This document shows positions 44,874 to 53,834 of a stretch of DNA of 57,876 nt, in pieces. Below the pieces are notes generated by a model that ran no database searches, was not told the DNA's origin, and saw only the letters and a program-made list of their open reading frames with translations. The position numbers and the translations under genes are program-made. Origin of the DNA: Alphaproteobacteria bacterium (GTDB lineage: Bacteria; Pseudomonadota; Alphaproteobacteria; Caulobacterales; Parvularculaceae); the NCBI GenBank assembly GCA_013151255.1, contig JAADIQ010000061.1, forward strand, positions 1 to 57,876, given 5' to 3'. Within the stretch, counting starts at the first letter, position 1, and every line of letters starts with the position of its first letter.

Positions 44874-45677
44874 ATGACGATATCCGGGGACAGCGCGCCG
44901 TCGCTTTTCGATCTGACCGATAAAACTGCGATTGTCACCGGCGCCTCGCGCGGCATTGGCGAGGCAATTGCGCGCCGCCTGGCGCAAGCCGGCGCCAATG
45001 TTATCGTCTCAAGCCGCAAGCTTGATGCGTGTCAAAGAATTGTCGATAGCATCAATGAAGCCGAAGGGCGTGAAGCTGCGTTTAGCGTTGCTTGCAATAT
45101 TTCGCATAAGCAAGAGCTGCAACGCCTGGTCGATGAGACGCGCGCGAAGTTTGGGCCCGCCGATATTCTTGTCGCCAATGCGGCGGTCAATCCATATTTC
45201 GGACCGTCCGCGGATATATCCGACGAACAGTTCGACAAAATTCTCACCTGCAACGTCAAAGCCGCCCATTGGTTGTCGCATATGGTGTTGCCGGAAATGA
45301 AAGAGAAGCAAGACGGTGTGATTGTCGTGATTTCATCCGTAGGCGGTTTTGTCGGCTCGAGCGCTATCGGCGCCTATAATATTTCCAAAGCCGCCGACAT
45401 GCAGCTGGCGCGCAATCTGGCGGTGGAATACGGGCCCGACAATATTCGCGTCAATTGCATCTGCCCCGGCGTTGTCAAAACCTATTTTGCCGAGGCGCTG
45501 TGGAAAGACCCGAAGGTCGAAAAGATGATGACCCGAAAGCTGCCGCTGCGACGGTTCGGCGAACCCGACGACATTGCCGGCGCCGCAGTATTTTTAGCCT
45601 CGCCAGCGGGGCGGTGGATGACCGGCCAGTCGGTCATCATCGACGGCGGCGCGCTGATTAGCGTCGGTGAGCTTTAA
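44874..45677 (+). CDS. SDR family oxidoreductase (classical, DHRS4-like)
   Basis: A 267-residue classical short-chain dehydrogenase. The NAD(P) loop is TGASRGIGE (22-30), the NAA motif is at 101-103, and the catalytic residues are Ser154, Tyr168 and Lys172 (SSVGG, YNISK). SRKLDAC after strand 2 suggests NADP preference. The closest pattern is to DHRS4-type carbonyl reductases (LEVYGP-like NLAVEYGPDNIRVNCICPGV). The substrate is unknown. GAGGAAGGACGAG provides a strong ribosome-binding site. Its stop overlaps the convergent aminopeptidase stop by 4 bp. Confidence 0.92.
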   Translation: MTISGDSAPSLFDLTDKTAIVTGASRGIGEAIARRLAQAGANVIVSSRKLDACQRIVDSINEAEGREAAFSVACNISHKQELQRLVDETRAKFGPADILVANAAVNPYFGPSADISDEQFDKILTCNVKAAHWLSHMVLPEMKEKQDGVIVVISSVGGFVGSSAIGAYNISKAADMQLARNLAVEYGPDNIRVNCICPGVVKTYFAEALWKDPKVEKMMTRKLPLRRFGEPDDIAGAAVFLASPAGRWMTGQSVIIDGGALISVGEL

Positions 45678-47487
45678 ACCGCGCGCGTAGCGTTTTCAAA
45701 CCAGCCCTTCATGTCAGCCGGGATATTGCCGCTGAGCTTGGCACGCACCTCTGCGTGATAGGCGTTGAGCCATCCGCGCTCATCATCGCTCAGCATGCCG
45801 ACTTGCACCAGGTCGAGATGAATTGGCGCCATGGTGATGGTTTCAAACGCCATCATCTCGCGCTCGCCGCCGGGAATGGGCCTGGCCGGCGTCACGACGA
45901 TGAGGTTTTCAATGCGGATGCCGAACTCACCGGCCTTATAAAAGCCGGGCTCATCGGAAAGGATCATGCCGGGCTTGAGCGCCTGGTCATTGGGCGCTTT
46001 GGCGATGCGTTGCGGGCCCTCATGAACGCCGAGAAACGAGCCGACGCCGTGGCCGGTGCCGTGATCATAGTCGAGCCCGGCGTCCCAAAGCGGCTTGCGC
46101 GCGAATGCATCAAGCTGATGGCCGGTGGTGCCTGTCGGGAACTTCATCGTCGCTAGCGCGATGTGGCCTTTGAGAACGCGGGTAAACCGGTCGCGCATTT
46201 CATCGCTCGGTTCGCCAATCGGCACCGTGCGGGTAATGTCGGTGGTGCCGTCCGGGTACTGACCGCCTGAATCGATTAAAAATAACTCGCCGCGCTGGAG
46301 TTTGCGATTGGTTTGCGTCGTCACGCGATAATGCACCACCGCGCCATTGGGCCCGGCGCCGGAAATCGAATCAAAACTGAGATCGCGCAATTCATCGGAT
46401 TCAGCGCGGAAAGCCTCGAGCTTTTTCGCGGCGGTAATTTCGTCAATCTCGCCGCTTTGCGCTTCGGTGTCGAGCCAATGAAGATAGCGCGTCACCGCCA
46501 CGCCGTCGCGGATATGCGCGGTGCGCGCGCCTTCAATCTCGGTCTCGTTTTTGGTGGCGCGGGGCAGGGCGCAGGGATCGGTGAGTTCGATAATTCTCGC
46601 GCCCGCCGCCTTCAGCACATCGATATATTTTGACGGTGATAGCGCCGGGTCAACCGCAACGCTGGCGCCGCCGGCGCCGAGTTTTTCGAGCGCCGTCGTG
46701 ACTTCCGCCTCGCCGCGAAGGTCGACACCGTCGCCAAGAAATTCCGGCAATGCATTGCCGACTTTTTCCGGCGCGATAAACAGTGTCGCCGTTCCGTCGG
46801 CTTTCAGGATCGCCCGGCCGAGCGGCAGCGGCGAACGCGCCACATCAGCGCCGCGAATATTAAACAACCAGGCAATCGACGGCGGTGCGGTAATCAACAC
46901 CGCATCGGCGCCGGCGCTTTTGACCGCGTTTGCAATCTCGCGGCGCTTGTCGTCCGCCGCGCGGCCGGCGAATTTGAGATCATGCGGGCGCACCGGCGCT
47001 TGCGGCGCCGCCGGCTGGTCAGCCCAGGCGACATCGACCGGGTTTTGGGACACCGCCACCAGTTCAAAGCCCGCCGCCTTTGCCGCCGTCTTCAGCTTTC
47101 TGACATTGGCGAGCGTGTGCAGCATCGGGTCATAGCCAATGCGCGCGGCTTTGGGGGCGTTCTCGCGCAGCCATTGGTCGATGGAAATCTCGGTATAGTC
47201 GGCATAGTCGAAATACGCGCTGTCGGCTTGTTGGCGAACCTGCAAGGTGTAGCGCCCGTCGGTGAAGACAAGCGCTCCGCCATGATGACGGCGCCGCCGG
47301 CGGAACCAGAAAATCCCGTCGCCCACATTAACCGCTCGGCATATTCGGGAATATATTCGTTTTGATATTCATCATCATGCGGAATGATAAACCCGTCGAG
47401 CTTTTGGGCTTTCATCGCCGCCCGCAGCGCCGGCAGATGTTTGCTGGCAAAAGAACGGTCCGATACGGGCTCATAAGTCTGAAACAT
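45674..47487 (-). pseudogene. Xaa-Pro aminopeptidase (aminopeptidase P), frameshifted near residue 70
   Basis: An M24-family metallopeptidase that removes N-terminal residues before proline. The N-terminal 70 residues start at ATG47487 (MFQTYEPVSDRSFASKHLPA) and reach MWATGFSGSAGGAVIMAE. At about 47275 the frame changes and the protein continues as ALVFTDGRYTLQVRQQADSA to the stop. The joined product has about 604 residues, normal for the long form. All pita-bread metal ligands are present: LIDSGGQ, TTDITR, GTGHGVGSFLGVHEGPQ, LSDEPGFY and RIENL. One extra base, for example G after GCGGAG, would restore the frame. The rest of the gene is undamaged, so this is a recent mutation or a sequence error. 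Confidence 0.9.
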
Positions 47488-47560
47488 GAAGGGGTTGATC
47501 CTTTGAAATCCTGTTAGCGCTAATATCGTGTTTCGGGACGCTAAGCTCAAGAGGCTGGGG

Positions 47561-48445
47561 CTATTGCTTGACCAGCAAAAGCACCGGCCATGTCTCGTGG
47601 TCGAGCCGGTTTAGCTGGCGGAAGCCGACTTTCTCATAGGCGGCCAGGACGCCGGCCTCCTGTTCGGCCATCATTCCGGCGAGCATGACGCGCCCGTTTT
47701 TAGCGATATGCGCGGCCATTTCGGGCGCTAGCTCTGCCAGCGGCCCCGCGAGGATATTGGCGAAGACGAAGCCAAACGGCGCTGCGGCGGCGATATCGGG
47801 ATGGTCAAACCCGGCGGCGACAAGCAGCGAAACCTTATCCTCGACATGGTTGAGCGCTACATTTTCCCTGGCGATGGCGACCGACGTCTCATCGATATCG
47901 CTGGCGAGAATATCGCGGTCCCATAATTTTGCTGCGGCAATCGCCAGCACCGCCGAACCGCAGCCAAGATCCAGCACTGATTTCGGCGCCCAGCCGGAAA
48001 ACCGGTCAAGCAGGGTTAAGCACCCGGCGGTGGTCGGGTGATGGCCGGTGCCGAACGCCTGATTGGCGTCGATGCGGATGGCGATATCATCCGCCTCATG
48101 GGTGAGTTTGTCCGTATCATGAACACCATAAAGCACAAAGCGACCGCACCGCACGACGCCAAGCCCCTCAAGCGCATGCGCCACCCAGTCTATGTCGGGT
48201 AATTCTTCCAGCTGGCCGTCGCCAAGCCCGCCATGGTCTGCGACAAACTTGTTGACCACATCAATATCAGGGCGCGCTTGAAAATAGGCCTCAAGCGACC
48301 AGGCGCTTGCATCATCTTCTGCAATTGTGTCCTGCTTGACGAGGCTCACCGCATCTGCCGGCGGGTCCAGCAAATCGCTCAACGCGGCGTATGCATCATC
48401 AAGGCCGGATTTAGGGGCTATCCAGAAAATTTTATAACTAGGCAT
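47561..48445 (-). CDS. prmA: Ribosomal protein L11 methyltransferase
   Basis: Trimethylates lysines and the N-terminus of ribosomal protein L11, using SAM. The 294-residue protein has an N-terminal L11-recognition domain (ASAWSLEAYFQARPDID), then a class I methyltransferase domain. Motifs are FGTGHHPTTAGCLTLLDRF, VLDLGCGSAVLAIAAAKLW and FGFVFANILAGPLAELAP. It shares strand with the aminopeptidase gene, 73 bp upstream of it, so the two may be co-transcribed, an arrangement found in related genomes. Confidence 0.95.
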   Translation of the reverse strand: MPSYKIFWIAPKSGLDDAYAALSDLLDPPADAVSLVKQDTIAEDDASAWSLEAYFQARPDIDVVNKFVADHGGLGDGQLEELPDIDWVAHALEGLGVVRCGRFVLYGVHDTDKLTHEADDIAIRIDANQAFGTGHHPTTAGCLTLLDRFSGWAPKSVLDLGCGSAVLAIAAAKLWDRDILASDIDETSVAIARENVALNHVEDKVSLLVAAGFDHPDIAAAAPFGFVFANILAGPLAELAPEMAAHIAKNGRVMLAGMMAEQEAGVLAAYEKVGFRQLNRLDHETWPVLLLVKQ

Positions 48446-48625
48446 CGCTCAGGGTTTCCTTATTGGCGAAGCGGCGATTATGGTCGCATAGTATGTTATT
48501 TTAACTTTGCCAATGTTTGTTCTTCGGTGATATAGGCGCCTATGAGTTTTATGTGTGGTGTGCTTTAGATTACAATAAAGCCACCGCTAGGAAATGTAGT
48601 TTAAACAAAGAGCGGGGAGGGTTAG

Positions 48626-49711
48626 ATGCAGAATTTGCAACATGTAGGGCTTTCACTTCGCCATGGTTTGTTCCGCCTGCGTCGACGATTTGACGCCGCC
48701 AGAACAATGGCTGACGCTGCTGACAAGGTATGGACGATTGCACCAGCAGAAACGCTGAACACGCCGCCCTCGGTTTTCCTGCCAGGAGAATATGATAAAG
48801 TGCGCACCATAGCGGGGGGCACGACGACAGAAATTGAGATGAGGCGCGTTTGTGGCGGCCAATTCGAGCGTCCGCCGATTATGGCTTATCGTTACACGAA
48901 TGCATTTCTCTATAGAGGCGCGGTCGTGGCGCGCGGCGCCGAAAGGCGGGTTTTACCGTACGGCGTCACGCCGTCGCCGTCGCATCAGTTTCCTGTTGTG
49001 TCGATCCGTGAGGGAGCGCTTGCGGGTTCCTATTTAGGGCTTCAGTATTTTGGTCATTGGTTAATGGATGATGCGCCGCTGAGTTTGCTTGCTGAACAAT
49101 ACGGCCAGCCGGTGTCGCCAAGCCCTCCAACATGGCACGCTGCGCACTTCGCAGAAAGCCATATTCATGCCTATGCAAAGTTTCTTGATCTGCCTTGGCG
49201 TCAAGAGGGAAACGTTTTTTTCAAATCGCTAGTGATGTTCGATGACGAAGACTTTACCACACATAAAGGCGCGCGGCTGGAAGTCTTGCGCCAACGAGTG
49301 CTTAATCGTTTGGGCGCGCCGCGCGACAGAAAACGTGTTTTCATTAAACGCGGAATAAGTGACAAAGGCGTTCGCCGATTTCACAATGAGGATGCAGTCG
49401 CTGCCGCACTCGCTGAGGACGGGTTTGACATTCTTGACCCCACCAAAGCGAGTGTTGAGGAAATTGCACAGATGTTGAACGGTTGTGATGTTGTCGTCGG
49501 CTCAGAAGGCAGCCAGCAAGTTCATTCGTTGTTTTTTTTACCGCCAGGCGCCGGGCTGCTTGCGATCACCCCGCCGAATCGATTTACCTTAGTCAATAAA
49601 CGCTGGACCGATCTTTTGAATATCCAATATGGATTTACGGTTGGGGACGCTGAGGAAGAAGGATTTTCAGCCAATATTGACGATATCAAACGGACGATAG
49701 ATTTGTTTTGA
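48626..49711 (+). CDS. Glycosyltransferase family 61 protein
   Basis: A 361-residue DUF563/GT61 protein. Characteristic pieces are FGHWLMDDAPLSLLAEQYGQ (near 147-166) and RKRVFIKRGISDKGVRRFHN. The C-terminal stretch is EDGFDILDPTKASVEEIAQM followed by VVVGSEGSQQVHSLFFLPPG. GT61 enzymes transfer xylose, GlcNAc or other sugars onto glycans; in bacteria they are frequent in polysaccharide loci. Gly-Ser-Glu-Gly replaces the common G(A/S)HG, a small deviation in the sugar-nucleotide region. There is no membrane segment. GGGAGG precedes the ATG. The target glycan is unknown, though the CapD-like enzyme at 2461 may supply a substrate. Confidence 0.87.
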   Translation: MQNLQHVGLSLRHGLFRLRRRFDAARTMADAADKVWTIAPAETLNTPPSVFLPGEYDKVRTIAGGTTTEIEMRRVCGGQFERPPIMAYRYTNAFLYRGAVVARGAERRVLPYGVTPSPSHQFPVVSIREGALAGSYLGLQYFGHWLMDDAPLSLLAEQYGQPVSPSPPTWHAAHFAESHIHAYAKFLDLPWRQEGNVFFKSLVMFDDEDFTTHKGARLEVLRQRVLNRLGAPRDRKRVFIKRGISDKGVRRFHNEDAVAAALAEDGFDILDPTKASVEEIAQMLNGCDVVVGSEGSQQVHSLFFLPPGAGLLAITPPNRFTLVNKRWTDLLNIQYGFTVGDAEEEGFSANIDDIKRTIDLF

Positions 49712-49720
49712 GTGTAGCGT

Positions 49721-52063
49721 TTACACCGCCTCAATAAACGTATCGATGACTTTCTTGGCGCCGGAATGTTCAAACTCGACGGTGAGTTTTTGGCCTTCGA
49801 TTAAAGATATCACGCCATAGCCGAACTTCTGGTGGAAGACGCGCTGGCCGGTTTTATATTTTGACCGACCTGGCGCGCTCACCGATACGGCGCGGGCGCT
49901 GCCTTCGATTTGCACCGGTGTTGATGTGCGCCGCGCGCCGGCTGCGCGGGCGCGCCGCCAGCCGGGGTTGTCGTAATAGGCGTCTTCTTTCAGTTTTTCG
50001 CCGTCGAAGCGGGAATGACTGGCAAGATCGCTCATGGTGTTGCCGTAAAGGCCGGGCTCGGACATCACCTCGACGTGTTTCTCCGGCAACTCGTCAATAA
50101 AGCGCGACGGGATTGCCGCCTGCCAGCGTCCATAGATCTGCCGGTTCGCGGCAAAAGAAATCCGCACGCTTTCTTCGGCGCGGGTGATGCCGACATAGGC
50201 GAGGCGGCGTTCCTCCTCCAGCGCGGCATTGCCTTTTTCATCGAGCGAGCGTTTGGACGGGAAGATTTCCTCTTCCCAGCCGGGCAGGAAGACGACTGGA
50301 AACTCCAGCCCTTTGGCGGCATGCAATGTCATCAGCCAGGCGCAGCCGCCGGTCTGGTTTTCGTTGCGCTCGGCCACCAGCGCGACATGGTCGAGATAGC
50401 CTTCCAGCGTGTCGAATTCCGATACCGCCTGAATCAGTTCTTTCAGATTATCGAGTTTGCCGGGCGCTTGCGGTGATTTTGAATTCTTCAACATCTCAAT
50501 ATAGCCGGCCTCTTCCAACACCAGCTCGGCAAGGTCAGCGGGCGCCATGTCTTTGGCGTCGCGCGCCCAGCGTTCAACCGTATCGAGGAAGTTCACCAGC
50601 GACCGGCGCGCCGCGGCGTGCAGGTCGTCGCTTTCAAGCGCCAGGCGGGATGCGACCATCAGGGAAATATTCTGGCTGCGGGCGATTTTGTGGAGGGTTT
50701 GCAGCGCTTTCTCGCCAAGCCCGCGTTTGGGTTTGTTGACGATGCGCTCAAAGGCGAGGTCGTTGTCGGGGCTGCGGATTAAACGCAGATATGCCAGCGC
50801 GTCACGGGTTTCCTCGCGCTCGTAAAAGCGCGGGCCGCCAACCACGCGATAGGCGATACCCAGCATATTGAAGCGTTCTTCAAAGGCGCGCATCAGGAAC
50901 GAGGCGCGCACCAGCACCGCCATATCGCTGAGTGAGCGGCCTTTGGATTGCTCGGCCTCAATATCGTCGCCGATCAGCCGGGCTTCTTCTTCTCCGTCCC
51001 ACACGCCGCGGATTTTTACCTTCTCGCCGTCCTCGCGCGCCGTCCACAACTCCTTGCCGAGGCGGGCGGTGTTGGCGGCGATGAGGCCAGACGCGGCGCC
51101 AAGAATAGCCGGCGTCGAGCGGTAATTACGCTCCAGGCGGATGACTTTCGCGCCCGGAAAATCTTTTTCGAACCGCAGAATATTTTCAACCTCGGCGCCA
51201 CGCCAGCCATAGATCGACTGGTCGTCATCGCCGACGCAGCAAATGTTTTTGTGCTTCTGCGCCAACAGCCGCAGCCATAAATATTGCGCGACATTGGTGT
51301 CCTGATACTCATCGACCAGCATGTAGCGGAAACGGTTTTGATAATCGGCAAGCACATCAGTGTGGTTTTGAAAAATCGTAAGGTTGTGCACCAAAAGGTC
51401 GCCAAAGTCGGCCGCGTTCAGCGTCGTCATCCGCGTCTGATAGGCTTTATAAAGATTAATCGCCTTACCGTCGGCGAAAAAATAGGCCTCATTGGCGGGG
51501 ACTTTGTCCGGCGTCAGGCCGCGGTTTTTCCATCCGTCAATGATTATCGCCAGGCCCCGCCCGGTCCAGCGCATGGAATCGATATTGGCCGCCTCGATGA
51601 CCTGCTTGGCGAGGCGGGCCTGGTCGTCGGCGTCGAGAATGGTGAAGTTGGATTTCAGGCCCGCAAGCTCGGCGTGGCGGCGCAAAATCTGCGCGGCGAT
51701 GGAATGGAAGGTGCCGAGCCATTGCATGCCCTCAACCGAGGGGCCGACCAGCGTCGCGATGCGGTCCTTCATTTCGCGGGCGGCTTTGTTGGTGAAGGTG
51801 ACCGCCAATATCTGCCAGGCTTGGGCCCGGCCGGTGAACAACAGATGCGCCAGCCGGGTGGTCAGGGCGCGGGTTTTACCGGTGCCGGCGCCGGCGAGCA
51901 TCAACACCGGGCCTTCGGTTGCGACCACGGCGGCGCGCTGTTCTTCGTTTAAATCATCAAGGTAAGGCGCTGATCCATCAGAGTTTTCGCCAGCGCCAGG
52001 CGCATGCGCGCGGGCCATGGCGCGCTCGGAAATCGTCTGTTTGCGGGCGGGGTCGGTGGTCAT
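49721..52063 (-). CDS. uvrD: UvrD/PcrA-type DNA helicase II
   Basis: A 3'-5' SF1A helicase acting in nucleotide excision and mismatch repair. The 780-residue protein has the Q-motif region LNEEQRAAV, Walker A AGAGTGKT (57-64), and VDEYQDTN with WLRLLAQKHKNICCVGDDDQ. It also contains IRLERNYRST, VNKPKRGLGEKAL and TLHAAKGLEFPVVF. The C-terminal Tudor-like domain (YKTGQRVFHQKFGYGVISLI) that docks RNA polymerase or UvrB is present. A LexA-type SOS box lies 22 bp before the start, so DNA damage should induce it. It converges with the GT61 gene at a 9-bp gap. Confidence 0.96.
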   Translation of the reverse strand: MTTDPARKQTISERAMARAHAPGAGENSDGSAPYLDDLNEEQRAAVVATEGPVLMLAGAGTGKTRALTTRLAHLLFTGRAQAWQILAVTFTNKAAREMKDRIATLVGPSVEGMQWLGTFHSIAAQILRRHAELAGLKSNFTILDADDQARLAKQVIEAANIDSMRWTGRGLAIIIDGWKNRGLTPDKVPANEAYFFADGKAINLYKAYQTRMTTLNAADFGDLLVHNLTIFQNHTDVLADYQNRFRYMLVDEYQDTNVAQYLWLRLLAQKHKNICCVGDDDQSIYGWRGAEVENILRFEKDFPGAKVIRLERNYRSTPAILGAASGLIAANTARLGKELWTAREDGEKVKIRGVWDGEEEARLIGDDIEAEQSKGRSLSDMAVLVRASFLMRAFEERFNMLGIAYRVVGGPRFYEREETRDALAYLRLIRSPDNDLAFERIVNKPKRGLGEKALQTLHKIARSQNISLMVASRLALESDDLHAAARRSLVNFLDTVERWARDAKDMAPADLAELVLEEAGYIEMLKNSKSPQAPGKLDNLKELIQAVSEFDTLEGYLDHVALVAERNENQTGGCAWLMTLHAAKGLEFPVVFLPGWEEEIFPSKRSLDEKGNAALEEERRLAYVGITRAEESVRISFAANRQIYGRWQAAIPSRFIDELPEKHVEVMSEPGLYGNTMSDLASHSRFDGEKLKEDAYYDNPGWRRARAAGARRTSTPVQIEGSARAVSVSAPGRSKYKTGQRVFHQKFGYGVISLIEGQKLTVEFEHSGAKKVIDTFIEAV

Positions 52064-52084
52064 TGTGGTACTCTACTAAAAGGA

Positions 52085-52099
52085 GAACGATTCTGGAAC
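52085..52099 (-). promoter_or_regulatory. LexA SOS box (GTTC-N7-GTTC)
   Basis: On the minus strand the sequence is GTTC-CAGAATC-GTTC, an exact match to the direct-repeat LexA operator of alphaproteobacteria. It lies 22 bp upstream of the uvrD ATG and 80 bp from the divergent GNAT start, so LexA binding could affect both genes, mainly uvrD. Confidence 0.8.
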
Positions 52100-52178
52100 A
52101 TCCAGAAATATTCCAGTTTTCAGGAATTGCAAATCCGCCAATATTCGGGCCTATGGATTTGCTAATCTTCGGGTCAGA

Positions 52179-52730
52179 ATGCGCCAAAATAAATTCACGC
52201 ACCGCTTAGCCAGTCACGCCGATATCCCGCTGATCGTTGAAATCATGCGGGCGTCGATTGCTGAGAATATGAAGGAGTTTCTGTCCGAGCAGGAAATTGC
52301 CGCGGCGCAGGAAACTATGGGCCTCGATAAGACGCTGATTGAGGACCAGACCTATTTCATCATAGAAACGCAAAGTGACGGCCGCACGATTGCCGTTGCC
52401 TGCGGTGGATGGGGCAAGCGCCGGACGCTTTATGGCGGCGATCACACCAAAAGCCGTGACGACAGCCTTGCTGACCCGATGGCGGACGCAGCGCGCATTC
52501 GCGCAATGTATACGCATCCAGACTGGACCCGGCGCGGCATCGGCACATTGCTGCTCGATCTCGGCGAGGCGGCGGCGCGCGCGGCGGGGTTTCAACATAT
52601 TGAGCTCGGCTCAACCGTGCCCGGCGAGCCGTTATATCGCGCGCGCGGCTATGTTGAGTTTCACCGCGAGACGCATCTTGGCGCCAATGGCTCGGAAAAT
52701 ATCGTTATTCATATGCGCAAGGCGCTTTGA
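52179..52730 (+). CDS. GNAT family N-acetyltransferase
   Basis: A 183-residue acetyl-CoA-dependent transferase. Motif A is RAMYTHPDWTRRGIGTLLLD near residues 107-127, with RRGIGT holding the pyrophosphate. GFQHIELGSTVPGEPLYRAR is motif B. A central insertion (GGDHTKSRDDSLADPMADAA) is typical of a bacterial subgroup with unknown substrates. It starts divergently from uvrD; a strong bidirectional terminator follows. The ribosome-binding site is poor. Confidence 0.9.
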   Translation: MRQNKFTHRLASHADIPLIVEIMRASIAENMKEFLSEQEIAAAQETMGLDKTLIEDQTYFIIETQSDGRTIAVACGGWGKRRTLYGGDHTKSRDDSLADPMADAARIRAMYTHPDWTRRGIGTLLLDLGEAAARAAGFQHIELGSTVPGEPLYRARGYVEFHRETHLGANGSENIVIHMRKAL

Positions 52731-52810
52731 GCGGTGCGTATTTCCATATGCCGTATCGATGTGGCGACTGAGTGCGCCGTTTTTAGCGATTTTCGTTGTA
52801 GGGGTAATAT

Positions 52811-52842
52811 AAAAAGGCCGGCGTTTTTGCGCCGGCCTTTTT
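52811..52842. terminator. Bidirectional intrinsic terminator
   Basis: AAAAAGGCCGGCG (52811-52823) pairs perfectly over 13 bp with CGCCGGCCTTTTT (52830-52842) around a TTTTTG loop. Five T residues follow on either strand. It lies between the convergent GNAT and fibro-slime genes and serves both. Confidence 0.93.
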
Positions 52843-52862
52843 CAGTGGTGAATTTGGTACTT

Positions 52863-53606
52863 TTAGGTTTTACGGCGGCGTCTGGAAATGCCGCCAACTA
52901 AACCCGCGCCAAGAAGAAACAGCGGGAAGGCCGCCGGAAGCGGGATCTCGCTCATGGGTTCAAGAGCGATGGATGTCTCGATCTTGAAGTTCGATGCCGA
53001 AGTATGTCGTTCGGCGAAGAACAGATTGAAGCTGTATGTATCACCGAGCGTTAAGCCAAGACTATCTAGTCCGACCGATCCTGAAAGCGCGCCGTGGACG
53101 CCGCCAAGGTCAATCACGAGCGCGTCGTCGATGAACACCCAAAGGTCGTCATCGCCGGTAAACGAAAATGTTTCGCCGCCTGTGTAAGTGAATGAGGTCG
53201 CGATTTCGAAGGTGAAGTGAAAATTGTGGGCTCGTCCCTGATTGCCGAATAGCTCGCCGTCAATCGGGAAAAAACTGGAGTCAGAAAAAGTAAATACGCC
53301 GTCCATGTCCGGATCATCAAGCGTGATGTCGAGCGATTTCGATGTGTTGACGCCAGCGGTGTCGTTGTACCACTGATCAAAATTCGCCGCGCCAGAAGTT
53401 GTGGCGGTGCCAGCGCCGCCAGCATAGACCGGCTTGCCGTCGGCGCCGAGTGTCGTCTCGACGATGCCAGGATCAACCGCGATCGCGCCCTCGAAGTCAG
53501 GATGAGTGTCGTTAAAATCCCGGATCGTGCCGGTCAACGTGATCGAGCTTGCCGCAGCATTGCCGACCAATAAGACGCTCGCCAGAGCGCCAAGTATGAT
53601 TCGCAT
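52863..53606 (-). CDS. Fibro-slime domain protein with VPLPA-CTERM-type sorting tail
   Basis: A 247-residue exported surface protein. A signal peptide ([20 protein letters not shown]) precedes the fibro-slime domain (about 25-210), whose key run is [20 protein letters not shown], then [20 protein letters not shown]. The C-terminus is [20 protein letters not shown] with a basic end (SRRRRKT), the layout of VPLPA/PEP-CTERM signals handled by an exosortase. No exosortase gene is in the window. ATG53606 is preceded by GGGGAG. The protein probably ends up in the extracellular matrix or outer surface (inference). Confidence 0.9.
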   Translation of the reverse strand: MRIILGALASVLLVGNAAASSITLTGTIRDFNDTHPDFEGAIAVDPGIVETTLGADGKPVYAGGAGTATTSGAANFDQWYNDTAGVNTSKSLDITLDDPDMDGVFTFSDSSFFPIDGELFGNQGRAHNFHFTFEIATSFTYTGGETFSFTGDDDLWVFIDDALVIDLGGVHGALSGSVGLDSLGLTLGDTYSFNLFFAERHTSASNFKIETSIALEPMSEIPLPAAFPLFLLGAGLVGGISRRRRKT

Positions 53607-53834
53607 GATGTAAAAACTCCCCAATAGCTAGTTTTGGCATGATACGCCCAATTTTGCGAATGAACAAGTTTTGTCTCTATACGCTGCATTTATGGGCGTT
53701 GTTGCGGGTTTCTCTCAATTTAGAACCGCTTTTCAGCTAATTTTATGGTATTGGCACGGGGCATCACGCGCAGACTAATGCTTGTCCGCGTCCGATGCTT
53801 TGACGAGGCCTTTACCGGTCGGCAGCCATATTGG

